64,000 bases of DNA from Daphnia carinata (lineage: Eukaryota > Arthropoda > Branchiopoda > Diplostraca > Daphniidae), in assembly GCF_022539665.2 (NCBI RefSeq), contig NC_081338.1, positions 62,001-126,000 of the forward strand, written 5' to 3'. Below are positions 1 to 8,714 of the stretch, in pieces. The notes beneath the pieces were generated by a model. The model searched no databases, was not told the DNA's origin, and worked only from the letters and a program-made list of their open reading frames with translations. The stretch's first letter is position 1. Each line of letters begins with the position of its first letter. The position numbers and the translations under genes are program-made.

Positions 1-125
1 AGAAAAAAATTGAAATTTTAGTTATTTTAGATGTTACTGGTAAGTCACATGCCATATTTCACATATTTCTTGTCAAAATGGCAAAGAAAACCCTGACTTG
101 AAAGGAGAGTTTACAACAAACTCAC

Positions 126-771
126 TGCTGATCGACGTCCTCCAGCCTCCGATAAATTTCCTCGTCTTCTACTTGATGACGACTCTCAACAGATGGAAAT
201 CCTCTATTTTCATGTAAATAAGCATAAGACTTCGATTTATGAATGCGAAAAACTATGAAAATGAACTAACAACTCACTCAATTCCTTTTTGGGCAACTTT
301 AGGGCATTTAGAAAGCTTTGATAAGGTTTTTAAAACTTTGCCAAAGTCTGTGTAATCAAAAAGCATAGCAGGCTCAAACAAATCAGATTCACCAAGATCA
401 AACTTATTCCTACATGCTCGTAGGAATAGCCGAATATTCCTTAAGCTCATGTACTGTTACAAAGATAACATTTAGGAAATAATATTAAATTTAAAAAATG
501 ATTAATGTAAAGCTATGTAACCCAACACACGAAATATAACTGAACTGCTTACTTGAGACATTTGTGTTCGTTGACAAACATCATGAAAATCCAAAGCATT
601 TGGGTCAAGCTTCGAAACAAGATAACACAAAATGAATCCATCCCGGATGCATTGACCAAAATGAATCAGTTCTGAATTTGGAGGAAACTGATCACTCCTC
701 AGGATTTTTAGTCTGTCAAGCCAATCCACACACTCTCTCCATAAAGGAACACGCTGCAAGTTTCCAGCCAT
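126..771 (-). CDS. Vav: Vav-like Rho guanine nucleotide exchange factor, first three coding exons (gene continues off the left edge)
   Basis: Three exons on the minus strand: 771-553, 453-278 and 203-126, with GT donors at 552, 277 and 125 and AG acceptors before 453 and 203. Phases agree across all joins. The first exon begins at the ATG at 771 (MAGNLQRVPLWRECVDWL) and ends in RTQMSQ. Exon 2 starts YMSLRNIRLFLRAC and contains FDYTDFGKVLKTLS. Exon 3 contains VEDEEIYRRLED. The order CRDG/IRDG, QMSQ, LKNIR-like, DLF..DFGKV is the calponin-homology domain that opens Vav proteins, followed by the start of the acidic linker. Vav activates Rho/Rac GTPases downstream of receptor tyrosine signalling. 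The DH, PH, C1, SH3 and SH2 parts would lie further left, outside the window. The next exon (bases 1-115) could not be placed with confidence. An in-frame stop does not precede 771 at once, but upstream codons look like 5' UTR. Confidence 0.85.
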
Positions 772-1808
772 ATTATGTAAAGTAGTTGTCAATGAAACAT
801 GAAAACTTTGTAAAAGCACAAGTGTGTAAGTGCACAGCTTTATCACAAGCCCATTTAATAAAATGTGTCGGAGAACCTATTCAAATAATCAATGCAGTAT
901 GAAATACAACTTCCATTATATGATTACTAACTGTCAGTACGTAAGTATCTATGGATTATCCATATATAGTTTTTCCGTCATATTTTAATGTCTTTTTACC
1001 AAAACCCAAACTTGCCCAAACTGACAACCACAGATTGCGAAGCAAAGAGTAAAGACAACGATCGGTCCCATTAGGCATTAGCCTGAGCAGAATCAACTGA
1101 AGCTATGTGCTTGGTCTCATCGCTAGAGGTCATGTCATAGTGCTCTGAAAAATTTTCAGCTATTTTTTCTTTTCCTGCTTCTGCTTTGGTCGGAATCTAC
1201 TACCCTAGCAGAAACTTGGTGTCCAGATGGGGTCTGCGTCCGCGATACTCTAATTTTGACTCATTTTTTTGGTCAAGTTTGCGTACTGAATACGGAATCA
1301 ACTTCCTTAAGTACTTTCGGTTCGTGGTCTGGTACTAGCTTAGTACAAATCCGGTATTATGGACGCAAAAAAGAAGCGAAGCGCTTAAGTCCCTGGTACC
1401 AATGTTGGGCTCATTTTTTACTGGTCTCTTGTACGCTAGCACGAAAGCCGAGCGCTACAGCCCGTGGTACGAGTATTATACTCGTCTAATACTGGCCTTT
1501 GTTATGTCTAATACGTGCCTAATATGTCCTCAGAATTTTCTGCAAAAATTGGGATTGATGTGGATACAAAAAACCAGTATTAGACTCGTTTTTTCACTGG
1601 CCTATGTTCTTACAATTTTTTTGCTTCAATGTTTTTACACCGTTGAGGAGCTTTATTATCAGTTTTGGAGGCTTCAAATACACTGACTTGTATCTTGACT
1701 AATCTTCTCTAGTTAATAAATAAATTATAAATGCGGAATAATATTGGTACAATTTTAATAACGTTTTCCGGTTTGCGCATTCAGGCATGATCCAATATTG
1801 TTTAGCAT
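772..1808. other. Intergenic or 5' flanking DNA with no convincing gene
   Basis: This stretch lies between the Vav start codon and the Gypsy 5' LTR. Short open frames at about 1256-1489 and 1402-1686 overlap in different frames, show no family motif, and coincide with a degenerate repeat, so they are not called as genes. An AATAAA-like string occurs near 1714-1722. Nothing here resembles the 70-bp satellite found from 15194 onward. Confidence 0.6.
1255..1625 (+). repeat. Degenerate tandem repeat, unit about 70-100 bp
   Basis: Loosely related blocks recur. One is of the form 'ACTC(a/g)TTTTTT.ACTGG(t/c)CT.TTGT', seen near 1259, 1419, 1479 and 1580. It is interleaved with 'TTAAGT/ACAGcCC..TGGTAC', seen near 1307, 1385 and 1453. 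Spacing is irregular and identity low, so this may be an old minisatellite or chance similarity. Confidence 0.3.
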
Positions 1809-2009
1809 TGTAACGAGCCCACAGGCTATCCGAAGACGGCCACACCCTCAACATCCCTCAAGCGTTTCACAAGTGAAAGTGAACATGTCCCCTCCCATTT
1901 TACCTTCATTTTGTATGTGTGTTAGTAGTATAAATACTGCATTTTTGTAACATGTAATTCGGACTTGTTACGACAATCCACTGCAATACACAAGGTTTGA
2001 AACTTTACA
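1809..2009 (+). repeat. Gypsy element 5' LTR
   Basis: A 201-bp direct repeat of 14993-15193. It begins TGTAACGAGCCCACAGG and ends GAAACTTTACA, giving a 5-bp terminal inverted repeat. It holds a TATAAATA box and differs from the 3' LTR at eight positions. A short ATG-TAA lies at 1952-1957, close to or upstream of the expected transcription start. Confidence 0.95.
1929..1936 (+). promoter_or_regulatory. TATA box in the 5' LTR
   Basis: TATAAATA occurs once in the LTR, conserved in both copies. A start site about 30 bp downstream (near 1959) would leave a leader with no ATG until the gag start at 2152. Confidence 0.6.
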
Positions 2010-2011
2010 AT

Positions 2012-2029
2012 TGGAGGTCCCAACGAGAC
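2012..2029 (+). promoter_or_regulatory. Primer-binding site, probably tRNA-Gln
   Basis: TGGAGGTCCCAACGAGAC begins two bases after the LTR end. Its reverse complement ends in GGGACCTCCA and resembles the 3' end of eukaryotic tRNA-Gln plus CCA, with about two mismatches in 18 as recalled from general tRNA knowledge. The tRNA assignment is tentative; the site itself is well placed. Confidence 0.65.
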
Positions 2030-2137
2030 ACACACTTGTTGTCCAGTACAAAGTTTCTACCCGTACCTTATTTCAGTGATTGTGCTCTACACTTCCCCGA
2101 CGAGTCTCCAACAACTCTACCAGACCAAGGAACACCA

Positions 2138-2151
2138 TCAAAGGTAAGCGA
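2138..2151 (+). promoter_or_regulatory. Candidate 5' splice donor in the leader, just before the gag ATG
   Basis: ATCAAAG|GTAAGCG has the GT at 2144-2145 and matches the metazoan donor consensus closely. It lies 8 bases before the gag ATG at 2152, so splicing from here would remove the gag start and expose a downstream ATG. Confidence 0.6.
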
Positions 2152-4884
2152 ATGCCGCTTGATCATATTGTATCAGAGACTACTCGTAAGGAGAATACTT
2201 TGTATCCGAACATTGCTGACGAACTATCTCCACCGTTGTACCCCGTATTTCCCGAACCAGACACAACCACCCAAAATCCCAACTACTCTCGAGAAAATTT
2301 TTTAGACCACTGGAAAACTCTTGTGGACTTAGAATTTGAACAAGAAGTAGAACAAAACAAAACCTATCAGACTACCACGACAAAAGCAAAAATCCAACAA
2401 ATAGAATCCAAAAAACAAGAAGTTATTAAAGAGACCCACAACGCATTACAATTGTATTCATATACGTTGTTAGAACCATCGTTGCAAGTACCAAGTGGTA
2501 TAACAGCAGAAACTATTACAAACACCACAAAGACAGTCAAAAATTACGTAGAATCCCTTGGTGGCAACACCGAAAACCTTGACAGTTTATTACAGCAAAT
2601 TAGCATTGTACATGGTAAAGAGAAAGAATTCTTATTAGGTACCAGCCGTATTTTACAAAAAGAAGTAGTACTTGCGCATATTACAGAGAAAAAATGTTCG
2701 TCTGAACTCAATTTTGAGTTACAGAGCTTAAGAAAGCAGCTAGAGAGCAACAAGAAAAAGGCAAAGAGTTCCAAATACACCTTAAGTAGCTCCCTTGAAC
2801 AACTCCAAGAAAGTAACGAAACACTAAAAAACTCCCTTGAAAAAACTGCCAATCGAATAAGCGAATTAGAAACAAGCCTTGAAAGTGCCACAGCAACAGA
2901 AAACCAACTACAAAACCTGTTACGAAAAAAAGAAGCCAATATCATAGCAGTTGAGAGAGAAGGGCAAGAAATAATTAGCAAACTTGAAAGTGAAAGAAAA
3001 CAACTGGTTACGAAGTTAGAAACCGCCGAGCAACAGATAAAAGCAGCTTTAGAAACAAACAAACAACTTCAGACAGAAACAAAAGAAACAAAAGAGATCC
3101 TTGAAAAAACCTTAACAGAAAAAATCGCCTTACGAAGAAGTCTGATAGATATTACTACAAAGAATAAAAATCTTGAAACAGAATTACAAAAAATCAACGC
3201 ACAGACAATAGACCAAGAAGAAAAGATTAAGTATCTGGAGAACAGGATAAGAGAATATAGAAAGCAACAGGTAACATTCGCTGAAACCGAAGACTTAGAC
3301 AACTCCAACGAACCAGGAGAGATAACGAAATTAGTAAGTGAGATAAACGACCTAACCTCAATAACAGAAGGAGACAAATCCCTTCACTTCGAGTTAGAAT
3401 CTGAACAAGTTGAAAAACTACAGCAACTCAACAACGACCTACAGAACCAAATCGAGATCCAAAACAACAACCTTCTTCAACTAGAGCGAAAGTACCAAAC
3501 TCTCAAAAACAAAATCGAAATGGGACTTTCACACAAAGAAGCTTCAAGAATTGACCGCGACACAACAGATACCGATAGCCTTGATACATCCACAACCCAA
3601 CCAATTGTAAAAGCATTAGGAGAATTATTTTCCAGAGAAGACAAAAAGTCAATTCCAATCTTCAAAGGGAAAAGTACTGATAAACTAATAACAGAATGGC
3701 TGAAGGACGCCGAACATGTCGCACGCAACAACGACTGGGACGACAACCAAAAAATACGATTCTTCTCTGACAGACTAAAAGGCGATGCCTTAGAATGGCA
3801 TGGAAACTACGTGGAAGAGCAAGGTGACGAATTAAGTTATGACGAATGGAAAACTGCCATTATTGCAAGATTCCAGGATGCATACGACTTAGCAGCACAA
3901 AGAAAAAAGTTATCCACGCTAAAACAAAAACCTGAAGAGAAATGCAAAGCCTTTATTTCAAGAATCAACAGTCTCTACGAGTCCATTGAAGGCAAAGAAG
4001 AAAAATCTGACCAAAACCAGACCATAGTTGAAGGTCGACTCATAAACACAGTCAAAAGAATGAGAGATTATACCAAAATCAAAATTCTGATGCAAGGCAT
4101 TTTACCAAAATTCAGAGCAGAGCTATATTTTCGAATGCCCGAAGACCCTGAAGATTTTGATCAGCTTTGTAAACAATTAATCATATCCGAAGGTATCCTA
4201 TATAGCAAGGAAACTGCAGAAGATAAGGAAATAAATGCGGTGATAGCAGGGATAACGCACCACGAGAAACAACAAGACAACGAACTTTCACAACAAAAGA
4301 CAGAAATTGAATTCTTAAAACAAAAAATTCAGGAACTGGAAAAAACTAATAAAAACCGTAACTTGGCACAGGATACTGATATAACCGTAGCAGCAGCAGA
4401 TCGATACGAACCAAGATCCTCACGATCAAGTGATCGGTACCCCAGATCACAAAATCCGCGAGTTCGATTCGACGACAGTTCAAATAGCAGAGGCCCCAGT
4501 AGTGACCGAAATTTCGGCCGAAGCAGGGAGAACAGCCCATACCGCAACAATTATACTTCACCACGAAGACAAGGTACTTCCCCAGGGTATCGACAACCCA
4601 ATTACCCTTCATATCAACAAACACCGAGACCTTCATACAACAACGGACCGACCCATTACAATCAACCACACTTTCAACCGAGCAACAATCAACAAGCGTA
4701 TCACCAAAACCCAGGTTATCCACGACAATACCCGCAGCAACGACAAAACCAGCCGAACACCCACGACACTCTTGGAAATAAGATTATCATCTGTTACAAG
4801 TGCAATAAAAAAGGACACATTGCACGAGAATGTTGGACAGATATGGCACGTATCAACAACCCGAACCACCGTCCAATGCAGTAA
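2152..4884 (+). CDS. gag: Gag polyprotein of the Gypsy element
   Basis: The 910-residue reading starts at the first ATG of the leader (MPLDHIVSETTRK). The open frame extends upstream to about 2080 but has no ATG there. Residues about 60-470 are almost all Lys/Glu/Gln/Asn/Leu-rich heptad-type sequence (EKTANRISELETSLESATAT, for example), a very long coiled coil that is unusual for Gypsy Gag. Residues about 495-700 form a retrotransposon Gag/capsid-like domain with DKLITEWLKDAEHVA, the conserved GDALEWHG motif and a helix-rich tail. About 760-870 is an Arg/Pro/Tyr/Asn/Gln-rich, probably RNA-binding, linker. A CCHC zinc knuckle (CYKCNKKGHIAREC) lies near residue 880. The role is particle assembly and RNA packaging in the cytoplasm. 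The 3' end overlaps pol, which lies in the -1 frame. Confidence 0.92.
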   Translation: MPLDHIVSETTRKENTLYPNIADELSPPLYPVFPEPDTTTQNPNYSRENFLDHWKTLVDLEFEQEVEQNKTYQTTTTKAKIQQIESKKQEVIKETHNALQLYSYTLLEPSLQVPSGITAETITNTTKTVKNYVESLGGNTENLDSLLQQISIVHGKEKEFLLGTSRILQKEVVLAHITEKKCSSELNFELQSLRKQLESNKKKAKSSKYTLSSSLEQLQESNETLKNSLEKTANRISELETSLESATATENQLQNLLRKKEANIIAVEREGQEIISKLESERKQLVTKLETAEQQIKAALETNKQLQTETKETKEILEKTLTEKIALRRSLIDITTKNKNLETELQKINAQTIDQEEKIKYLENRIREYRKQQVTFAETEDLDNSNEPGEITKLVSEINDLTSITEGDKSLHFELESEQVEKLQQLNNDLQNQIEIQNNNLLQLERKYQTLKNKIEMGLSHKEASRIDRDTTDTDSLDTSTTQPIVKALGELFSREDKKSIPIFKGKSTDKLITEWLKDAEHVARNNDWDDNQKIRFFSDRLKGDALEWHGNYVEEQGDELSYDEWKTAIIARFQDAYDLAAQRKKLSTLKQKPEEKCKAFISRINSLYESIEGKEEKSDQNQTIVEGRLINTVKRMRDYTKIKILMQGILPKFRAELYFRMPEDPEDFDQLCKQLIISEGILYSKETAEDKEINAVIAGITHHEKQQDNELSQQKTEIEFLKQKIQELEKTNKNRNLAQDTDITVAAADRYEPRSSRSSDRYPRSQNPRVRFDDSSNSRGPSSDRNFGRSRENSPYRNNYTSPRRQGTSPGYRQPNYPSYQQTPRPSYNNGPTHYNQPHFQPSNNQQAYHQNPGYPRQYPQQRQNQPNTHDTLGNKIIICYKCNKKGHIARECWTDMARINNPNHRPMQ
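4807..4814 (+). promoter_or_regulatory. Likely -1 frameshift region joining gag to pol
   Basis: A run of six A residues (4807-4812) followed by GG lies inside the zinc knuckle codons AAA AAA GGA. The pol frame opens at 4809, directly after an in-frame TAA at 4806-4808, and gag ends at 4884. Slippage must therefore fall in 4809-4884, and this A-run is the only strong homopolymer there. The heptamer is not a perfect X XXY YYZ (it is preceded by T), so the exact mechanism is inferred. Initiation at the ATG at 4830 is the alternative. Confidence 0.45.
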
Positions 4885-7800
4885 ACACAATATCCCTACC
4901 AACCAACCCTTTAACACAAAATTTAGAAATAGCGATACCCAAACTAATCCGTATACCAGTAAGAATTTTTGGAAAAGAAATTAAGGCTTTAGTAGACACA
5001 GGAGCAGCAGCCAGTTTAGTTTCTGACAGCATATTTTTTAATCTAAAGGAGTATGAAGAACTTAAACATGTTAAAGACTCCCCTTCGCCAATATTTAGAA
5101 CGGTGTCAGGAGAAATACTAAAATCGAAAGGGAAATATGGGTTTTCAATCACCATTAACACCAATCACGTCATTAAGCATGATTTCTTTATCATGGAAAA
5201 CTTGAACGAAACTTGCATATTAGGATTAGACTTCTTATCGAGCAACAATGTAAAAATTAATACTAAAAACAGGCAGATCAATTACGATCATTCCGGAAAA
5301 GAACATAGCTTTGGTAAATACACACTCCCAGTATATAGCATAACTTTTGGCAAGACAGGTATTAATATTCCACTCCTCCCAGACCGTTCGTCAGATAGTA
5401 ACTACAACAACGATCTGACAGTAGCAGATTATCGCAGCCTAGAATCTTTCTCCCAATCAGAAATTAACAAGAAATCTAAGCGAATTGGACAAACCCAAGA
5501 GAGTGAAACGACTAACATCTCCGACGAGATACGCATTAAAATTGAAAATCTATTGAAGAAACACGAAACTCTATTTGCAGAAAGAGAATCAGATTTGGGT
5601 CTAGCAACTGATGTAAAACATTCCATTAACATAGGATACAACGCCCCAATTACTCAACGATTGCGTAGAACACCAGAAGCATTAAAACTAATTGTCAAAA
5701 CAAAGATTGAAGTAATGGTAAATAACAATATTATTAGAGAAAGTCACAGCCCATTTGCAGCAGCAATTGTAATGGTTCCCAAAAAAGATGGAGAAATGCG
5801 TATGTGTATTGATTATAGGGCACTTAACAAAATAACCGTAAAAGACAAATACCCATTACCAAGAATCGACGACACAATTGATGCATTGAGCGGATCAGTT
5901 TACTTCTCAACATTGGACTTACTAAGTGGCTACTGGCAGATCGAGATAGAAGAAAACGACAAACACAAAACCGCCTTCATTTGTGAACTTGGACAATACG
6001 AATTTAATAGAATGCCATTTGGACTAACAAATGCACCAAGCACTTTTCAACGAGCAATGAACAACATATTGAAATCAGTATTGTTCAGGTTCGCATTGGT
6101 TTACCTGGATGACATCATAGTGTTCAGTAATGATATTGCTGAACATGTGATACATCTAGAAGCAGTGTTTAAACTTCTTAAAGACGCAGGACTAAAATTA
6201 AAAAGAAAGAAATGCGAATTTTTCAAAGAAGAATTAGACTATTTAGGATATATTGTTTCGAAAAAAGGAATAACACCGAGTACAAAAAAGTTAGAAGCAA
6301 TCATCAAATACCCAGCTCCCAAAAACGTGAAAGAATTAAGCTCATTTCTAGGTTTGGCTAGCTATTACAGAAAGTTCATCAGGGCTTTTGCTGATAAAGC
6401 CCACCCACTGACAGCGCTAACGAGAAAATCAGCCGAGTGGAAATGGGGAGAGGAACAAAGGGACGCCTTTGATTGTATCAAGAACTGTCTCATAACTAGA
6501 CCTATCCTAGGGTATCCAGATTTCACGCGCGAATTTATCATCTACACAGATGCCTCAGGATACGGTATAGGAGCAGTCTTGGCTCAGATGCAAACTCTAC
6601 CTCAATCAGCGGATTCAGCGGAGTCCGACGTACAGGAACCCCGTGAATCAGACGGCGCGGAAGTCGTCATAGCGTATAGCTCTAAACATCTGAACGACCG
6701 CGAAGCCAAGTGGTCAACCACAGAGAAAGAGGCTTACGCCATCATCCACGCAATTGACGTATTTAGAACGTATCTATACGGACGCAGATTCACCGTATTT
6801 ACAGACCATAGACCTTTAGAATGGTTAATGAGCAAGACAGAACCCGCAGGAAGATTAGCTAGATGGGCACTAAAAATACAAGAATTCGACATCGTCATTG
6901 GGTACCGGCCTGGGAAGTCGCACCAAAATGCAGACACCCTAAGCCGTATTCCCATAGTGCCAATAGCACGAGTAGAAACAAGGGCAATGGAAAGAGGAAC
7001 TGTCATAAGAGAGCTAGAAAATATTCGAAAAGAAGGTGAAAATCTAAAAGAAAAACTAAGGATTGAAAGATTAAAGAAACAAGAACAGCTGGAGAAAGAA
7101 AACGAAAGTATTCAAAAAGAAAACGAAAGTTTTGAGAGGGAAAGTCAAAGGAAGAGCGTAGGTTTTGAAAGAGAAATTGGAAGTGAAAGTAAAAGGTCTG
7201 AGAAAGAAGACAGATGGATAGAATTACAGCAAGCAGATAAATATTGTCAAAAACTAATGATGGAAATACAAGAAGATAGCCAGAAAAATAGAAATAAAAA
7301 ATTCTCAAGCAACTTTATAATCAATGAAAAGGGTCTATTAACAGATAGACAAGGAAAATTAGTAGTCCCTGTACCGTTAATCGACGGAATTTTACGAGCA
7401 AATCATGATCACATGATGGCAGGGCATTTAGGAATCGAAAAAACAATAGCCAGACTTAGAGAACAATACTTCTTCCCATACATGCGACAAAACGTAACAG
7501 AACACATCAAAAATTGCCTTAAATGCGCAAAACGCAAGGCTGTGGGAGGAAGTAAAGCACCATTGCAACCTATGCCCCCAGCCGAAAGGGTGTGGGAAAG
7601 ACTTGCGATGGATATTGTGGGTCCCGTTCAAGAAAGCGCAAAGGGACATAAGTATATTTTAGTCCTATCAGATTATGCCAGTCGTTTCGTCTTCACGGTT
7701 CCAATGAGAGATCAAACTGCCCAAACAATTGCTACAATACTGGTTAATGATATTTATACAAAATATGGATCCCCCGAAGTAGTACTAACAGATCAAGGAA

Positions 7801-8690
7801 CTAATTTCCTGTCGAGCTTAATCCAAGATATTTGCAAATTATTTAAAATCAAACAAATCAGAACAACAGCATACCATCCCCAGACAGACGGATTAGTAGA
7901 ACGATTTAACAGAACCCTATGTGACATGTTGGCTTGCTACGTAACGGATGAACCAGAAAATTGGGACAAATATCTACCATTTGTCACATTTGCTTACAAC
8001 ACAGCGAAGCAATCAACACTGCAACAAAACCCATTCTTTCTATTCTTCGGGAGACAACCAGTGCTCCCAAACGACATCAAAATAGACAGGCGATACGAAA
8101 CATACGAGGATACCAGTGTAATGTACTCACACCAATGGAAGAAGGCTCAGCAACTAGCGAAGGAACACCTATTTCGGGCACAGACAAAACAAAAAAGATA
8201 CTACGACAAAGGAACACAAGCGATCAAATATAACATTGGTGACTTTGTGCTACTGAAAGCTCCACCAACTGCCGGAAAATTCATCAACAGGTGGAATGGA
8301 CCATTCAAAATCATCAGAAATTTCTCAAATCTCACTTATGAGATTCAACACGCGAGCAATGAAAAACTAAAATCAGTGGTACACGTCAACCGCCTAAAGC
8401 TCTACGTCCCGGCAAACCAAGAAACAGAAGAATTATCTAGTGTTCCACAACAACCAGGAAGTGAAACAGTGCGACGAGGACCAGGCAGACCAAGAAACAA
8501 CTTCATCAACAACAAAAGAATACCTGTCCGTAGAGCGTGTTGGCATCGGCATCATCATGCAGCAGAAACGGAAAATTGTAAAATCATCGCACCAAATCTC
8601 CCCGGTCCTATACCAATTAATCCTGCACACACTAGAATGACGAATCCACGATACAACTTACGGCAACGCAACGAAGTCTCGAGATTCTAA
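4830..8690 (+). CDS. pol: Pol polyprotein: protease, reverse transcriptase, RNase H, integrase
   Basis: The frame is 1286 residues from the first ATG; translation probably enters a little earlier by -1 frameshift. The aspartic protease has ALVDTGAAASLVS (about residues 52-65). Reverse transcriptase spans about 275-490 with MCIDYRALNKITVKDKYPLP and the YLDDIIVFS active site near 424. RNase H has IYTDASGYGIGAVLA near 570, and the segment after it includes a 30-residue acidic insertion. About 725-800 is a charged coiled-coil linker rich in Lys and Glu, not typical of Gypsy elements. Integrase shows the HHCC zinc module (HMMAGHLG, then CLKCAKRK), the catalytic triad (MDIVGP about 926, LTDQGTNF about 988, VERFNRTL about 1023) and a C-terminal GPF-type module (RWNGPFKI). 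All catalytic residues I looked for are present, so the enzyme looks intact. Confidence 0.95.
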   Translation: MLDRYGTYQQPEPPSNAVNTISLPTNPLTQNLEIAIPKLIRIPVRIFGKEIKALVDTGAAASLVSDSIFFNLKEYEELKHVKDSPSPIFRTVSGEILKSKGKYGFSITINTNHVIKHDFFIMENLNETCILGLDFLSSNNVKINTKNRQINYDHSGKEHSFGKYTLPVYSITFGKTGINIPLLPDRSSDSNYNNDLTVADYRSLESFSQSEINKKSKRIGQTQESETTNISDEIRIKIENLLKKHETLFAERESDLGLATDVKHSINIGYNAPITQRLRRTPEALKLIVKTKIEVMVNNNIIRESHSPFAAAIVMVPKKDGEMRMCIDYRALNKITVKDKYPLPRIDDTIDALSGSVYFSTLDLLSGYWQIEIEENDKHKTAFICELGQYEFNRMPFGLTNAPSTFQRAMNNILKSVLFRFALVYLDDIIVFSNDIAEHVIHLEAVFKLLKDAGLKLKRKKCEFFKEELDYLGYIVSKKGITPSTKKLEAIIKYPAPKNVKELSSFLGLASYYRKFIRAFADKAHPLTALTRKSAEWKWGEEQRDAFDCIKNCLITRPILGYPDFTREFIIYTDASGYGIGAVLAQMQTLPQSADSAESDVQEPRESDGAEVVIAYSSKHLNDREAKWSTTEKEAYAIIHAIDVFRTYLYGRRFTVFTDHRPLEWLMSKTEPAGRLARWALKIQEFDIVIGYRPGKSHQNADTLSRIPIVPIARVETRAMERGTVIRELENIRKEGENLKEKLRIERLKKQEQLEKENESIQKENESFERESQRKSVGFEREIGSESKRSEKEDRWIELQQADKYCQKLMMEIQEDSQKNRNKKFSSNFIINEKGLLTDRQGKLVVPVPLIDGILRANHDHMMAGHLGIEKTIARLREQYFFPYMRQNVTEHIKNCLKCAKRKAVGGSKAPLQPMPPAERVWERLAMDIVGPVQESAKGHKYILVLSDYASRFVFTVPMRDQTAQTIATILVNDIYTKYGSPEVVLTDQGTNFLSSLIQDICKLFKIKQIRTTAYHPQTDGLVERFNRTLCDMLACYVTDEPENWDKYLPFVTFAYNTAKQSTLQQNPFFLFFGRQPVLPNDIKIDRRYETYEDTSVMYSHQWKKAQQLAKEHLFRAQTKQKRYYDKGTQAIKYNIGDFVLLKAPPTAGKFINRWNGPFKIIRNFSNLTYEIQHASNEKLKSVVHVNRLKLYVPANQETEELSSVPQQPGSETVRRGPGRPRNNFINNKRIPVRRACWHRHHHAAETENCKIIAPNLPGPIPINPAHTRMTNPRYNLRQRNEVSRF

Positions 8691-8695
8691 AACGT

Positions 8696-8714
8696 CCAAA
8701 TTTTCTTTTCGCAG
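8696..8714 (+). promoter_or_regulatory. 3' splice acceptor directly before the envelope-like ORF
   Basis: A pyrimidine-rich tract TTTTCTTTTCGCAG ends exactly one base before the ORF3 ATG at 8715. With the leader donor at 2144 it would give a spliced mRNA whose first ATG is ORF3, the expression strategy known for env genes of Errantivirus-type elements. Confidence 0.65.

Noticed and set aside
1256-1686. Two overlapping open frames near Vav
   Set aside because: No domain, overlapping frames, and they sit on a degenerate repeat.
2080-2151. A longer Gag N-terminus starting near 2080
   Set aside because: The upstream extension has no ATG (it would start at TTG) and crosses the splice donor; the first ATG is at 2152.
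4430-4984. 184-codon frame overlapping the gag 3' end
   Set aside because: It is a +1/-1 frame shadow of the Arg/Pro/Asn/Gln-rich Gag linker with no motif of its own.
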